Source of the DNA: Qipengyuania gaetbuli
Lineage (GTDB): Bacteria; Pseudomonadota; Alphaproteobacteria; Sphingomonadales; Sphingomonadaceae
Assembly: GCF_020524765.1 (NCBI RefSeq)
Contig: NZ_JAIVLR010000002.1
Location: 708,501-772,500 of the forward strand
Reading direction: 5' to 3'
DNA: 64,000 bases
A program made the translations under genes and the position numbers. Shown here one piece after another: positions 18,178 to 27,100 of the stretch. A model generated the notes under the pieces. That model saw nothing but the letters and a program-made list of their open reading frames with translations. It was not told the origin of the DNA and did no database searches. The stretch's first letter is position 1; the number at the start of each line of letters is the position of its first letter.

Positions 18178-18746
18178 TCAGGCACACCCTCCCGCTCGCC
18201 GCTCTTGCACTTGCTCTCGCTGCCTGCGGCGGGGCTGAGACGGCGCCAAGCGGTGATACCTCTTCAGGCGCGCAGCAGGCCCCTGCTGCCGACCGGTTCG
18301 AAGGCACGAAGCTGGTGGTCAATGCGAACGGCGTGGCAGGCGCCAGCGCGGACAGCGCCATGGTGCTGCGGTTCGGTTCGCCCCGCGCCGATGTCGAGAA
18401 GCTGGCCCAAAGCGCCTGGGGCGCGGCCGGCGAAACCTCGCGGCAAGAGGAATGCGGGGCAGGGCCGATGGACTTCGTCTCCTACGGCCCGCTGCAACTC
18501 GCTTTCCAGGACGACAAGTTTGCCGGCTGGTTCCTCCAGACCGGTGAAGGCGTGGCGACTTCGGACGGCATCCGTCCGGGCGTGACGATCGATGCGCTCA
18601 AGTCGGAACGGCAGGTGCGCGAGATCGAAAGCACGCTGCCGGGCGAGTTCGAATATACCACCGGTGATTTCGGCACGATCCGCGGCTTTTCGGAAGGTGG
18701 CACAATCACGGGCCTGCAAGCCGGATTGAGCTGCTTCTTCCGCTGA
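18174..18746 (+). CDS. Lipoprotein of unknown function
   Basis: 190 residues. N-terminus MIRHTLPLAALALALAACGG is a lipoprotein signal with the lipobox LAAC (Cys ~18). It is followed by a Ser/Ala/Pro-rich linker (about 20-40) and a compact domain with two further cysteines (EECGAG, LSCFF). Translation is coupled to asd through an ATGA overlap. I do not recognise the domain; no link to aspartate metabolism is evident. Confidence 0.75.
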   Translation: MIRHTLPLAALALALAACGGAETAPSGDTSSGAQQAPAADRFEGTKLVVNANGVAGASADSAMVLRFGSPRADVEKLAQSAWGAAGETSRQEECGAGPMDFVSYGPLQLAFQDDKFAGWFLQTGEGVATSDGIRPGVTIDALKSERQVREIESTLPGEFEYTTGDFGTIRGFSEGGTITGLQAGLSCFFR

Positions 18747-18771
18747 GGCGCTGCGCCTGTATAAGGCGCAC

Positions 18772-19419
18772 ATGACACTGCACGCAGAGCTCTATTTCAG
18801 CTTCCGCTCGCCCTACAGCTACTTGTCTGTGGACCGCTATCGCACCATGGCCGAGGAGTACGATCTCGAGATCGCCCTGAAGCCGGTCTATCCGCTGGCG
18901 ATCCGCCAGCCCGATTTCTTCGAGCGCAATCATCCCAACTGGCTGGGCTACACCATGCGCGACATGATGCGGGTGGCTCAGTTCCATGGCATTCCCTTCG
19001 GCGCACCGCGGCCCGATCCCATCGTCCAGAACATCATGACCCGCGAGATTGCGGAGGACCAACCTCGTATCCGGCGCGTGACGCGCATGGGGCAGGCTGC
19101 GGCGAGGCGCGGCAAGGGCCTCGTCTTCGCTGCCGAAGCCGGCCGGATGATCTGGGGCGGCCAAGAAGGCTGGGACGAAGGTGGGCATCTCGAGCGCGCA
19201 CTGGAATCGACTGGTCTCGATGCGTCCGAAATTGCAGCCGAGATCGAAGCCGAGGCAGAAGCGCTCGACACCGAAATCGCGGCCAACCAGTCCAGCCTAG
19301 AGGCCGCAGGCCATTGGGGCGTGCCGACGCTGGTGTTCGAAGGCGAACCCTTCTTCGGGCAAGACCGCATCGACATGGTCAAATGGCGCATGGAGCAAAA
19401 GGGGCTGGCCAAGCGATGA
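18772..19419 (+). CDS. 2-hydroxychromene-2-carboxylate isomerase/DsbA-like (kappa-GST) protein
   Basis: 215-residue thioredoxin-fold protein. N-terminal YFSFRSPYSYLS has the serine that activates glutathione in kappa-class GST and HCCA isomerases in place of a CxxC. The cis-Pro loop GVPTLVFEGEPFFGQDRID near the C-terminus is characteristic. HCCA isomerases act in naphthalene-type aromatic degradation, but no other degradation gene is nearby, so a general glutathione-linked role is equally likely. Overlaps the next gene by 4 bp. Confidence 0.82.
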   Translation: MTLHAELYFSFRSPYSYLSVDRYRTMAEEYDLEIALKPVYPLAIRQPDFFERNHPNWLGYTMRDMMRVAQFHGIPFGAPRPDPIVQNIMTREIAEDQPRIRRVTRMGQAAARRGKGLVFAAEAGRMIWGGQEGWDEGGHLERALESTGLDASEIAAEIEAEAEALDTEIAANQSSLEAAGHWGVPTLVFEGEPFFGQDRIDMVKWRMEQKGLAKR

Positions 19420-19865
19420 CCGTAAAACGGGCGATGAGCGGCGGCTGCCAGTGCGGCGCCGTCCGCTACACGGCGCAGATCGATGTCAGCCAGGCTTATC
19501 TATGCCATTGCCGAATGTGCCAACGCGCTACCGGCGGCGTTTCGATCGCCTTCATCGGCCTGCCGAAATCGGACATTCAGTGGGAAAGCGGGCCCGACTG
19601 GTATTCCAGTTCGCCGATAGCGCAGCGCCCATTCTGCAGCCGCTGCGGGACACCGCTCGGCTTCGCCTTCAACGACGGCGAAAACATGGACGTCACCGTG
19701 GGCAGCCTCGACGAACCATACGGGATCGAGCCGCATTGGCATTTCGCCTCGGAGAAGATCCACGAAAGCTGGATCGATACCTCGGGTCTCAAGCGGATTC
19801 CCCTGAGTGAACACACTGCGCTGAACCAGCGCTGGATCGATGCGACCGGCGAGGTACCCGAATGA
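19416..19865 (+). CDS. GFA family (glutathione-dependent formaldehyde-activating type) protein
   Basis: 149 residues. The zinc-binding cysteine pattern of the GFA/CENP-V fold is complete: GGCQCGAVRY, YLCHCRMCQRATG, and PFCSRCGTPLGF. The ATG at 19416 overlaps the preceding stop; an in-frame upstream extension to 19314 lies entirely inside the previous gene and is not used. The specific activity (formaldehyde-glutathione adduct formation or other) cannot be inferred. Confidence 0.87.
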   Translation: MTVKRAMSGGCQCGAVRYTAQIDVSQAYLCHCRMCQRATGGVSIAFIGLPKSDIQWESGPDWYSSSPIAQRPFCSRCGTPLGFAFNDGENMDVTVGSLDEPYGIEPHWHFASEKIHESWIDTSGLKRIPLSEHTALNQRWIDATGEVPE

Positions 19866-20620
19866 AGACCGAACGCTTCGCCAGTTTCGACGGCACGCAG
19901 CTTGCTCTCCACCGGCACGGTAACGGGCGTCCGCTGGTCCTGCTGCATGGCCTCTTTTCCAGCGCTGAGATGAACTGGATCAAATGGGGGCACCACGAGG
20001 CCATCGCGGACAAGGGCTACGAGGTCCTGATGCTGGACTTTCGCGTCCACGGAGAGAGCGAGGCCCCGCGCGAGCCGGAGAAATACCCGCTCAACGTGCT
20101 GGTGCGCGATGTGGCCGCGGTGGTGGATCACCTGGGGCTCGAGGACTACGATCTCGGCGGGTTTTCGCTGGGTGCGCGCACCTCGCTTCACGCGGTCGCG
20201 CACGGCGTGCTGCATCCTGCGCGGTTGATCGTGGGCGGGATGGGAACGGCGGGCCTTGGCGAATGGGCCAAGCGCAGCGCCTATTTCAAGCGCGTCATCG
20301 ACGAGTTCGAGAACATCCCGCGCGGCGATCCGGCCTATTTCTCGATGCAGTTCCTCAAATCGCAGGGCGTGGACCGGGTGGCGGCGCGGCTGCTGCTCGA
20401 CACCATGCCCGATCTCGACCTTGGCCTGCTACCCAACGTCACCATGCCGACGCTGGTGGTCTGCGGCGACGAGGACCGCGACAACGGCTCGGCACCTGCG
20501 CTCGCGGAATTGCTGCCCAATGCGGATTACATCGAAGTGCCGGGCACGCACATGGGCAGCGTGACCAAGCCCGATCTCGGGTTGGCGATGGCAAATTGGC
20601 TGGGGGTAAAGGATGGATAG
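19862..20620 (+). CDS. Alpha/beta hydrolase
   Basis: 252 residues. The oxyanion-hole segment VLLHGLFSSAEMNW is near residue 23 and the nucleophile elbow GGFSLGARTSLH near residue 100. The acid is in VVCGDEDRD and the His in VPGTHMGSV. The fold is complete and cytosolic (no signal peptide). It resembles esterases or haloperoxidase-like hydrolases; substrate unknown. Overlaps the GFA gene by 4 bp and the following gene by 8 bp, so four consecutive genes from 18772 form a tight operon. Confidence 0.85.
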   Translation: MKTERFASFDGTQLALHRHGNGRPLVLLHGLFSSAEMNWIKWGHHEAIADKGYEVLMLDFRVHGESEAPREPEKYPLNVLVRDVAAVVDHLGLEDYDLGGFSLGARTSLHAVAHGVLHPARLIVGGMGTAGLGEWAKRSAYFKRVIDEFENIPRGDPAYFSMQFLKSQGVDRVAARLLLDTMPDLDLGLLPNVTMPTLVVCGDEDRDNGSAPALAELLPNADYIEVPGTHMGSVTKPDLGLAMANWLGVKDG

Positions 20621-21149
20621 CAGGCATTCGAACTGGCGGAATTTCTGGCTGCTCTGGCTGACGGGGATCGTCATCATCGTCGCGCTGGTGAGCCAGAACG
20701 ATCGCCTGGTCACCGACATCGCACCGCAAGGGATGATCGATCACCAGGTCGCGGCCACCGCCCAGCGCGTCGAGGACATTCACGCAAGCTGGCGGGCGTC
20801 CGGGGCGATGGATTTCTTCAGGATCGCCATCCTGTTCGACCTGCTGTTCATCGTCCTTTACAGCACGGGCGGCGTCATGGGCGGCAAGCTCATCCGGCAG
20901 GCTGCGCGCTCGGACCTGCTGAAGGCGCTCGCCGGGCTTGCGATCCTTGCCTACGCCGCTTTCGGCATCCTCGATTTCACCGAGACTTTCTGCCAGGCCA
21001 TCCAGGGCTTCGTGACGGGCGGCAACGACACGCTGGCCGCGATCGCCGCCACGGCGCAGCAGCCCAAGATGGCCGCTTTCTTCATCGGCTTCCCCTCGCT
21101 TGTCGTGGCCCTGGCCTGGTTCGGGGTAGAGCGACGTCGAAGCGCTTGA
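20613..21149 (+). CDS. Membrane protein of unknown function
   Basis: 178 residues with about four predicted helices (13-29, 68-86, 105-125, 152-170). Between helices 1 and 2 is a polar loop of about 40 residues. I do not recognise the family. It is translationally linked to the hydrolase gene upstream by an 8-bp overlap. Confidence 0.7.
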   Translation: MDSRHSNWRNFWLLWLTGIVIIVALVSQNDRLVTDIAPQGMIDHQVAATAQRVEDIHASWRASGAMDFFRIAILFDLLFIVLYSTGGVMGGKLIRQAARSDLLKALAGLAILAYAAFGILDFTETFCQAIQGFVTGGNDTLAAIAATAQQPKMAAFFIGFPSLVVALAWFGVERRRSA

Positions 21150-21219
21150 TTAAGGCGGGTTGCAGGTGCAATCCGGTAGCAGAAGAAACCAGTCGCATTT
21201 CCCCCACGAGAGGACATCC

Positions 21220-23082
21220 ATGAAATTCGCCCCCGTCGCCGTATCCGCCATCGCCATGTCGCTGGCTGCCTGCACCAGTGCGCAGGCCGAACCCGTCGCC
21301 AGCGCGCCGCTCGCGCCCGTCGCTTCGGAAGATCCCTTTCCGATGACGCCGGCCGGTGCCGCCGCATGGGTCGCCATGGTGGAAAAGGACCTGTTCGACT
21401 TCTCGGTCGAATTCGGCCGCGTGTCGTGGATCAACTCGACCTACATCATGCATGACAGCGATGCGCTGGCTGCCAAGTACGGCGCAGTCGCGACGGAAAA
21501 GTCGGTCGCCTATGCCAACAAGGCGGCCGAATATGCCCGCGTGGCCAGTCTCGACCCCGAAGTCGCCCGCAAGCTCGACATCCTGCGCAACGGCATCGTG
21601 ATGCCTGCCCCGGTGCGTGACGGCGCGGCCACTGAACTCAACGAGATCGCGACCAGCCTCAACAGCCAGTACGGCAAGGGCAAGGGCACGCTGAACGGCA
21701 AGGAAATCAGCGGTTCGGACATCGAGGCCGAGATGGGCAATCCCGAGCGTACGCCGGCCGAACTGGCCGAGATGTGGACCAGCTGGCATGACAATGTCGG
21801 TGCGCCGATGCGCGGCGATTACCTGCGCATGATCTCGATCGCGAACGAAGGTTCGAAGGAGCTGGGCTTCAAGGACCTCGGCGCCATGTGGCGTTCGAAC
21901 TACGACATGGATCCCGACCAGTTCGCCGCCGAGACGGAGCGGATGTGGCAGGAAGTGAAGCCGCTTTACATGGCGCTCCACACCTATGTCCGGTCGAAGC
22001 TGAACGAAAAGCACGGCGATGCGGTGCAGCCCGCCACCGGCCCGATCCGTGCCGACCTGCTTGGCAATATGTGGGCGCAGGAATGGGGCAATATCTACCC
22101 GCTCGTCGCACCGGCAGGGGCGGGTGACATCGGCTACGACCTCACCGACCTGATCGAGAAGAAGGGCGTCGACGAAGTCGGCATGGTCCGTGTTGGCGAG
22201 GATTTCTTCTCCTCGCTCGGCTTCAAGGAACTGCCCGCAACCTTCTGGGAACGCAGCCAGTTCGTGAAGCCGCAGGACCGTGAAGTCGTCTGCCATGCCA
22301 GCGCCTGGGACATCGACAATGTCGACGACTTGCGCATCAAGATGTGCATCAAGAAGAACGCCGACGACTTCATCACCATCCACCACGAGCTGGGCCACAA
22401 CTACTACCAGCGTGCCTACAACCAGCAGGACTACCTGCACCTCAACGGCGCGAACGACGGCTTCCACGAAGCCATCGGTGACATGGTCGCGCTGTCGATC
22501 ACGCCCGAATATCTCGTCCAGATCGACATGCTCGATCCCAAGGACGTGCCGAGCGCGGACAAGGACATCGGCCTGCTGCTGCGCCAGGCGATGGACAAGG
22601 TGGCCTTCCTGCCGTTCGGCCTGATGGTCGACCGCTATCGCTGGGGCCTGTTCGACGGCTCGATCCCGGCTGACAAGCTCAATGCCGGCTGGACGGACCT
22701 GCGCCTCCAGTACCAGGGCATTACGCCGCCCGTCGCGCGTGACGAGAGCAAGTTCGATGCCGGTGCCAAGTACCACATCCCCGGCAACGTGCCGTACACC
22801 CGCTATTTCCTCGCGCGGATCCTGCAGTTCCAGTTCTACAAGGCAGCCTGCGACCAGGCGGGCTGGGAAGGACCGCTGCACCGCTGTTCGTTCTACGGCA
22901 ACGAGGAAGTCGGCAAGAACCTCAATGCCATGCTCGAAATGGGCGCCAGCAAGCCGTGGCCCGACGCGCTGGAGGCCTTCACCGGCGAACGCCAGATGAG
23001 CGGCAAGGCCATGGTCGAATACTTCGCCCCGCTGATGGCGTGGCTGGAAGAGCAGAACAAGGGCAAGCCGCAGGGGTGGTAA
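21220..23082 (+). CDS. M2 family (ACE-like) peptidyl-dipeptidase
   Basis: 620-residue exported zinc dipeptidyl carboxypeptidase related to angiotensin-converting enzyme. The start at 21220 begins a lipoprotein-type signal (MKFAPVAVSAIAMSLAACTS, Cys ~18), so the enzyme is probably membrane-anchored facing the periplasm. The zinc motif HELGH lies at residues 389-393. The third ligand Glu417 in DGFHEAIGDMVALS is 24 residues after the second His, the same spacing as in ACE. The C-terminal region has the conserved PYTRYFLARILQFQFYKAAC. Intact. Followed 2 bp later by the beta-propeller gene. Confidence 0.93.
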   Translation: MKFAPVAVSAIAMSLAACTSAQAEPVASAPLAPVASEDPFPMTPAGAAAWVAMVEKDLFDFSVEFGRVSWINSTYIMHDSDALAAKYGAVATEKSVAYANKAAEYARVASLDPEVARKLDILRNGIVMPAPVRDGAATELNEIATSLNSQYGKGKGTLNGKEISGSDIEAEMGNPERTPAELAEMWTSWHDNVGAPMRGDYLRMISIANEGSKELGFKDLGAMWRSNYDMDPDQFAAETERMWQEVKPLYMALHTYVRSKLNEKHGDAVQPATGPIRADLLGNMWAQEWGNIYPLVAPAGAGDIGYDLTDLIEKKGVDEVGMVRVGEDFFSSLGFKELPATFWERSQFVKPQDREVVCHASAWDIDNVDDLRIKMCIKKNADDFITIHHELGHNYYQRAYNQQDYLHLNGANDGFHEAIGDMVALSITPEYLVQIDMLDPKDVPSADKDIGLLLRQAMDKVAFLPFGLMVDRYRWGLFDGSIPADKLNAGWTDLRLQYQGITPPVARDESKFDAGAKYHIPGNVPYTRYFLARILQFQFYKAACDQAGWEGPLHRCSFYGNEEVGKNLNAMLEMGASKPWPDALEAFTGERQMSGKAMVEYFAPLMAWLEEQNKGKPQGW

Positions 23083-23084
23083 GG

Positions 23085-24092
23085 ATGCGGACACTCGCTC
23101 TCCTCGGTCTTTCGGTTGCGGCCTGCGCGCCGGTAGCCGGGGAGGCGCCGTCCGCGCCGGCTCCGGCGGGTGTGTCGGGTGCGCTGTTCGTGGCCGGCAA
23201 GTTCGAGAACCGGCTCGCCAAGGTCGACCTGGCCACGGGCGAGCAGGTGGTCTCGGTCGAAAGCTGTGCTAATCCGCACGAACTCGCGACCTCGCCGGAC
23301 GACCGCTACGTCGCGCTGGCCTGCTATGGCGGGACGACGGTCGATATCTTCCGTACGTCGGACCTCGGGCTGGTCGCCAGCCACAATCTCGGTCCCAATG
23401 CACGGCCGCACGGGATCGTCTGGCACTCCAACGGGCACATCTATGTGACCGCCGAGGGCCAACAGGCGGTCCACGTGCTGTTCAATCCCCAGAAGGGGAA
23501 AAGCGACGTGAGCCTTTCGTTTGCCACTGGCAAGCGGGGCAGCCACATGCTGGCGGTCTCGCCTGCGGCCGATGTCGTCTGGACCACCGATCTCGGGTCA
23601 CGCACCGTCACCCGCGTCGCGCTGCGCGGTGAAGGACCGCCGCTGTCGGTTGAAGTGGGCGAAGAGCCGGAAGGCATCGCTCTCAGCCCCGACGGCAAGA
23701 CACTGTGGGTTTCGGCTCGCGGTTCGGACAAGGCCTTCGCGCTCGATCCGCAGACCATGGAAATCCGGCAGGAAGTCGACACGGGCGACTTTCCCTTGCG
23801 CATCGCGATCCGCCCGCAGGGCGATTTCGCTGTGACCAGCGACCTTGCGGATGGCGGCCTCACTGTCATCGACCTTTCCACCGGGAAGGCCGTGCGCAGC
23901 ATCGCCGTGTCCAGCCGCGAGGAAGCCGAAGCGAAGACGCAGGTGACCATCCTCTGGTCGCCCGACGGCAAGCGCATCTACGTGGCGGAGACGACGGCGA
24001 ACACCATCGCGGAAGTGGATTTCGCAACCGGCAAGGTGCTGCGCAGGCTCCCGGGTGAAGGCGGAGGTGACGGAATGGCGGTTATCCAGTGA
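23085..24092 (+). CDS. YncE-like beta-propeller lipoprotein
   Basis: 335 residues. The start at 23085 gives a lipoprotein signal (MRTLALLGLSVAACAP, Cys ~15). The rest is a run of repeats built on V-D-x-A/S-T-G, SPDGK and LW/IYV strands, typical of seven-bladed YncE/lactonase-like propellers. No catalytic signature is evident. It lies 2 bp after the M2 peptidase and its stop overlaps the GTG of the RimB-like gene, so it bridges two functional blocks in one transcript. Confidence 0.8.
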   Translation: MRTLALLGLSVAACAPVAGEAPSAPAPAGVSGALFVAGKFENRLAKVDLATGEQVVSVESCANPHELATSPDDRYVALACYGGTTVDIFRTSDLGLVASHNLGPNARPHGIVWHSNGHIYVTAEGQQAVHVLFNPQKGKSDVSLSFATGKRGSHMLAVSPAADVVWTTDLGSRTVTRVALRGEGPPLSVEVGEEPEGIALSPDGKTLWVSARGSDKAFALDPQTMEIRQEVDTGDFPLRIAIRPQGDFAVTSDLADGGLTVIDLSTGKAVRSIAVSSREEAEAKTQVTILWSPDGKRIYVAETTANTIAEVDFATGKVLRRLPGEGGGDGMAVIQ

Positions 24093-24550
24093 GCAAGTCG
24101 AAGGACCTTTCTGTCGTCGGCTGGCGCGAGCTGGTCCATTTGCCGGAGCTCGGTCTGCACGGCGTACCTGCCAAGATCGACACCGGTGCGCGCACGTCCT
24201 CGCTCCACGGCGAAGTAATCGAGGAATTCGAGCGTGACGGCGAGAAATTCGTCCGTTTCGCGGTCGATTTCGGCGCGCAGCACGTCCGTCAGGTGTGCGA
24301 GGCGGTCCACGTCGATATCCGCGGTATCACCAGTTCCAATGGCGAGACGCAATATCGCTATGTAATCAAGACGCCGTTGCGTATTGGCGACCTCGAATTC
24401 CGTGCCGAGATCAGCCTCGCCAATCGTGCGGACATGAGATTTCCCATGCTGGTCGGCCGATCTTCGCTGCGTCGCCGATTTGTCGTGGACTCGGGATATT
24501 CCTGGCTCCAGACGCCCGAAATGAAGACCAAGAAAGGCCACAAGCCATGA
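24089..24550 (+). CDS. RimB-like retropepsin-fold protein (putative ATP-dependent zinc protease family, COG4067)
   Basis: 153 residues. The motif [13 protein letters not shown] near residues 27-39 is the DTG-type signature of the PF05618 family, which belongs to the aspartic-protease-like clan despite its zinc-protease name. The second conserved region is [15 protein letters not shown]. In Pseudomonas the relative RimB works with RimK in regulating glutamate addition to ribosomal protein S6. Here it is coupled to rimK by a 4-bp overlap and starts with GTG inside the previous gene's stop (GTGA). Confidence 0.85.
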   Translation: MSKSKDLSVVGWRELVHLPELGLHGVPAKIDTGARTSSLHGEVIEEFERDGEKFVRFAVDFGAQHVRQVCEAVHVDIRGITSSNGETQYRYVIKTPLRIGDLEFRAEISLANRADMRFPMLVGRSSLRRRFVVDSGYSWLQTPEMKTKKGHKP

Positions 24551-25452
24551 AGATCGCCATGCTGGCGCGTAATCCCAATCTCTATTCGCACCAGCGCCTT
24601 GTCGAGGCGGCGGAGGCGCGTGGCCATACGCTCGAAATCCTCAACACCACGCGTTGCACGGTGCACATCGCGAGCCACCGGCCGCAGGTGTTCTACAATG
24701 GCGAAAAGGTCGCCCGCTACGACGCGGTGATCCCGCGCATCGGGGCCTCGATCACGAATTATGGCCTGGCGATCCTGCGCCAGTTCGAAATGCAGGGCTG
24801 CTGGCCGCTGAACGAAAGCGTCGCCATCGGCCGCAGCCGCGACAAGCTGCGCTCGATGCAGATCCTTGCCAAGCACGGCCTCGGCCTGCCGCTCACGGCC
24901 TATGCCAACGACCCCAAGCAGGCGGAAGAAATCATCAAGGCGGTCAAGGGCCCGCCGGTGGTCATCAAGCTGCTCGAAGGCACGCAGGGCATCGGCGTCG
25001 TGCTGGCCGAAACCATGTCATCGGCCAAGTCGGTGATCGAGGCTTTCCGCGGGGCCAACGTCAATATCCTCGTGCAGGAATTCATCAAGGAAGCGGGCGG
25101 CACCGACATCCGCGCGCTGGTCGTGGGCGGCAAGGTCGTGGCGACGATGAAGCGCACCGGTGCGGCGGACGACTTCCGCAGCAACCTCCACCGCGGCGGC
25201 AGCGCCGAACTCATCAAGATCACGCCGGCCGAACGCGCCACGGCGGTTAATGCAGCCAAGCGCATGGGCCTCAACGTCTGCGGCGTCGACATGCTGCGGT
25301 CGAACCACGGTCCCGTGATCATGGAAGTGAACTCCTCGCCCGGCCTCGAAGGCATCGAGAAGGCGACCGGCAAGGACATTGCCGGCATGATCATCGAGTT
25401 CATCGAGAAGAGCGCCAAGGACGGCAAGACCAAGACCAAGGGAACGGGCTGA
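24547..25452 (+). CDS. rimK: RimK-type ATP-grasp glutamate ligase
   Basis: 301-residue ATP-grasp ligase that, in E. coli, adds glutamates to the C-terminus of ribosomal protein S6. ATP-grasp features are [41 protein letters not shown], and the magnesium-binding [15 protein letters not shown] near the C-terminus. The start at 24547 ([14 protein letters not shown]) overlaps the rimB-like stop; a frame open further upstream is entirely within that gene. Length is normal (about 300). The target gene rpsF lies 4 kb away in this window. Confidence 0.92.
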   Translation: MKIAMLARNPNLYSHQRLVEAAEARGHTLEILNTTRCTVHIASHRPQVFYNGEKVARYDAVIPRIGASITNYGLAILRQFEMQGCWPLNESVAIGRSRDKLRSMQILAKHGLGLPLTAYANDPKQAEEIIKAVKGPPVVIKLLEGTQGIGVVLAETMSSAKSVIEAFRGANVNILVQEFIKEAGGTDIRALVVGGKVVATMKRTGAADDFRSNLHRGGSAELIKITPAERATAVNAAKRMGLNVCGVDMLRSNHGPVIMEVNSSPGLEGIEKATGKDIAGMIIEFIEKSAKDGKTKTKGTG

Positions 25453-25461
25453 ACCCTTCCT

Positions 25462-26235
25462 TCAGGCGTTTCTTGCCGTGAGCCCCCCGTCCACGGGTAT
25501 CACCGCTCCGGTAATGTAGCTGGCTGCGGGCAGCACCAGCGACAGGATCACATGCGCGACCTCTTCAGGCTCGCCATAGCGCCTCAGCGCGGTTCGGCGG
25601 CGGGCAAAGGTTTCCTTGTGTTCTTCCGGCACGGCCTGCGTCATCGCGGTGCGGATGGGGCCAGGGCACACGCAATTGACCGTGATGCCTTCGGGGCCGA
25701 GATCGACCGCCAACCCGCGCGTCAGTCCGGTCACGCCGGTTTTCGCCGCCACATAGGGGGTATCGCCGGGGGTTGCGCCGAGACCTTCGGTGGAGGCGAT
25801 ATTCACGATCCGCGGCGCATCGCTGGCGCGCAAATGGGGTAGGGCGGCGCGCACGGTCCGCTGGTGCGCGGTCAGCATGACGGCCAGCGCGCGGTGCCAG
25901 ACTTCCTCGTATTCCTCGCCCGCATCCAGCGCACAGAAGCTGGAGACGCCGGCATTGTTCACCAGGATATCGATCCCGCCGAAATCCGCTGCGATCTGGC
26001 TGACGACCGAGGCGACGGCGTCCTTGTCGGCGACGTCCAGCGCGTAGGGCCTCGCTTCGTCGCCGCACTCACGCGCCACCGCCTCGCAGGCCGCGAGGTC
26101 GCGGTCCGTCACGGCAACGCGCGCGCCTTCTTTAGCGAACAGCAGCGCGGTTGCGCGCCCCATGCCGCTGGCAGCGCCGCTAATCACGGTGGTGCGGCCC
26201 GCGATCGAACGGGAGCGGTTTACAGCTTCGGTCAT
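25462..26235 (-). CDS. SDR family oxidoreductase
   Basis: 257-residue short-chain dehydrogenase. Cofactor motif SGAASGMGRA near residue 20, NNAG near 90, Ser in NIASTEG, Tyr/Lys in PYVAAK, and a C-terminal SYITGAVIPVDGG. The acidic residue after the second strand (VTDRD) suggests NAD preference. Substrate unknown. ATG at 26235 is preceded by GAGGGGATGTC. Converges on rimK with a 9-bp gap. Confidence 0.85.
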   Translation of the reverse strand: MTEAVNRSRSIAGRTTVISGAASGMGRATALLFAKEGARVAVTDRDLAACEAVARECGDEARPYALDVADKDAVASVVSQIAADFGGIDILVNNAGVSSFCALDAGEEYEEVWHRALAVMLTAHQRTVRAALPHLRASDAPRIVNIASTEGLGATPGDTPYVAAKTGVTGLTRGLAVDLGPEGITVNCVCPGPIRTAMTQAVPEEHKETFARRRTALRRYGEPEEVAHVILSLVLPAASYITGAVIPVDGGLTARNA

Positions 26236-26339
26236 GACATCCCCTCTTTGCAGGGGGCGTTATCACGCAATTCCCCGGTGGTGGGAAGCGCAAGTCAGCC
26301 GGAAACGCATCTTGAGTAGCTAGCGCTCTTCGACCGGGC

Positions 26340-27053
26340 TCAATTTTTGGCGGCGACGGTAAAGCGCACTTCAAGCGGCCTGACGTAACTCACGGCCTGA
26401 CCATCGACCACCAACGGCGCCAAAGGAACGCCGCGGACCATCTGGCACGCTGCGGCGGAATAGGCAGCCGCGCTAGCAACCTCGGTGTCGGTCGGATCGG
26501 CGGCGCAATTGTCGATCTGCCCTTCGGTATCGATGGTCACGAGGACGCGCCTGTCCAGTGTGCTTCCACTGGCGCCTGGAAGCGCTTCGACATCGAGTGT
26601 GAGATCGGGGTTCGAGACCCGCACGGTTTCACCTGTATAGGGCTCGTACTCCGGAATTCTCGAAAGCCGGACAGGTGACTGGAGCATGGCACCTACCAGC
26701 TCGAAACTCACCCCGGGCGCCTCCAGTTTCTGGATAGTCGGCCCCTCCTTGGAATCGATGTAGAAATAGCGCACCAGTACCCGTGCGATTCCGTAACTTG
26801 GTTCGCCGGTGTTGTTTTTCGCAGGCTGGAAGGTCGCACCCGACTGCAACTTGCAGATCATTTTGGCGAGATCATCGTCGCCGAAGGTCGCGAGCGTACG
26901 GCAGTCTATCGAGCGCCCAGCAGGGTCGACGACCATCTCGATATAGGCTGTGGCCGAGCTTCGAGCCCGCGCCGCCGTGTCCGGATAGCTGGGCACGAGC
27001 TCCAGCAATTTCGGCGTGGCGAACACAGCGGCGGCGGCGAGCAAGATTTCCAT
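26340..27053 (-). CDS. TonB C-terminal-like domain protein, no membrane anchor
   Basis: 237 residues. Two segments resemble the TonB C-terminal fold. One (about 32-85) has V-D-P-x-G-R-x-x-D-C and an ATFQPAKN motif; the other (about 165-237) has IDTEGQIDNCAADP, a C-x-M pair and RGVPLAPLVVDG. Each carries the Cys pair common in sphingomonad TonB-like proteins. The N-terminus (MEILLAAAAVFATP) could be a short signal peptide, but there is no long membrane anchor or Pro-rich region. The upstream ribosome-binding site is weak. I infer a periplasmic protein; partner unknown. Confidence 0.6.
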   Translation of the reverse strand: MEILLAAAAVFATPKLLELVPSYPDTAARARSSATAYIEMVVDPAGRSIDCRTLATFGDDDLAKMICKLQSGATFQPAKNNTGEPSYGIARVLVRYFYIDSKEGPTIQKLEAPGVSFELVGAMLQSPVRLSRIPEYEPYTGETVRVSNPDLTLDVEALPGASGSTLDRRVLVTIDTEGQIDNCAADPTDTEVASAAAYSAAACQMVRGVPLAPLVVDGQAVSYVRPLEVRFTVAAKN

Positions 27054-27100
27054 GATCCCAAGGGGATAGGAAACCGCCTCGCCCGCGACAATCCCAATTT

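Noticed and set aside
21082-23094. A 670-codon minus-strand open frame opposite the M2 peptidase
   Set aside because: Antisense to an intact HELGH metallopeptidase; no domain recognised.
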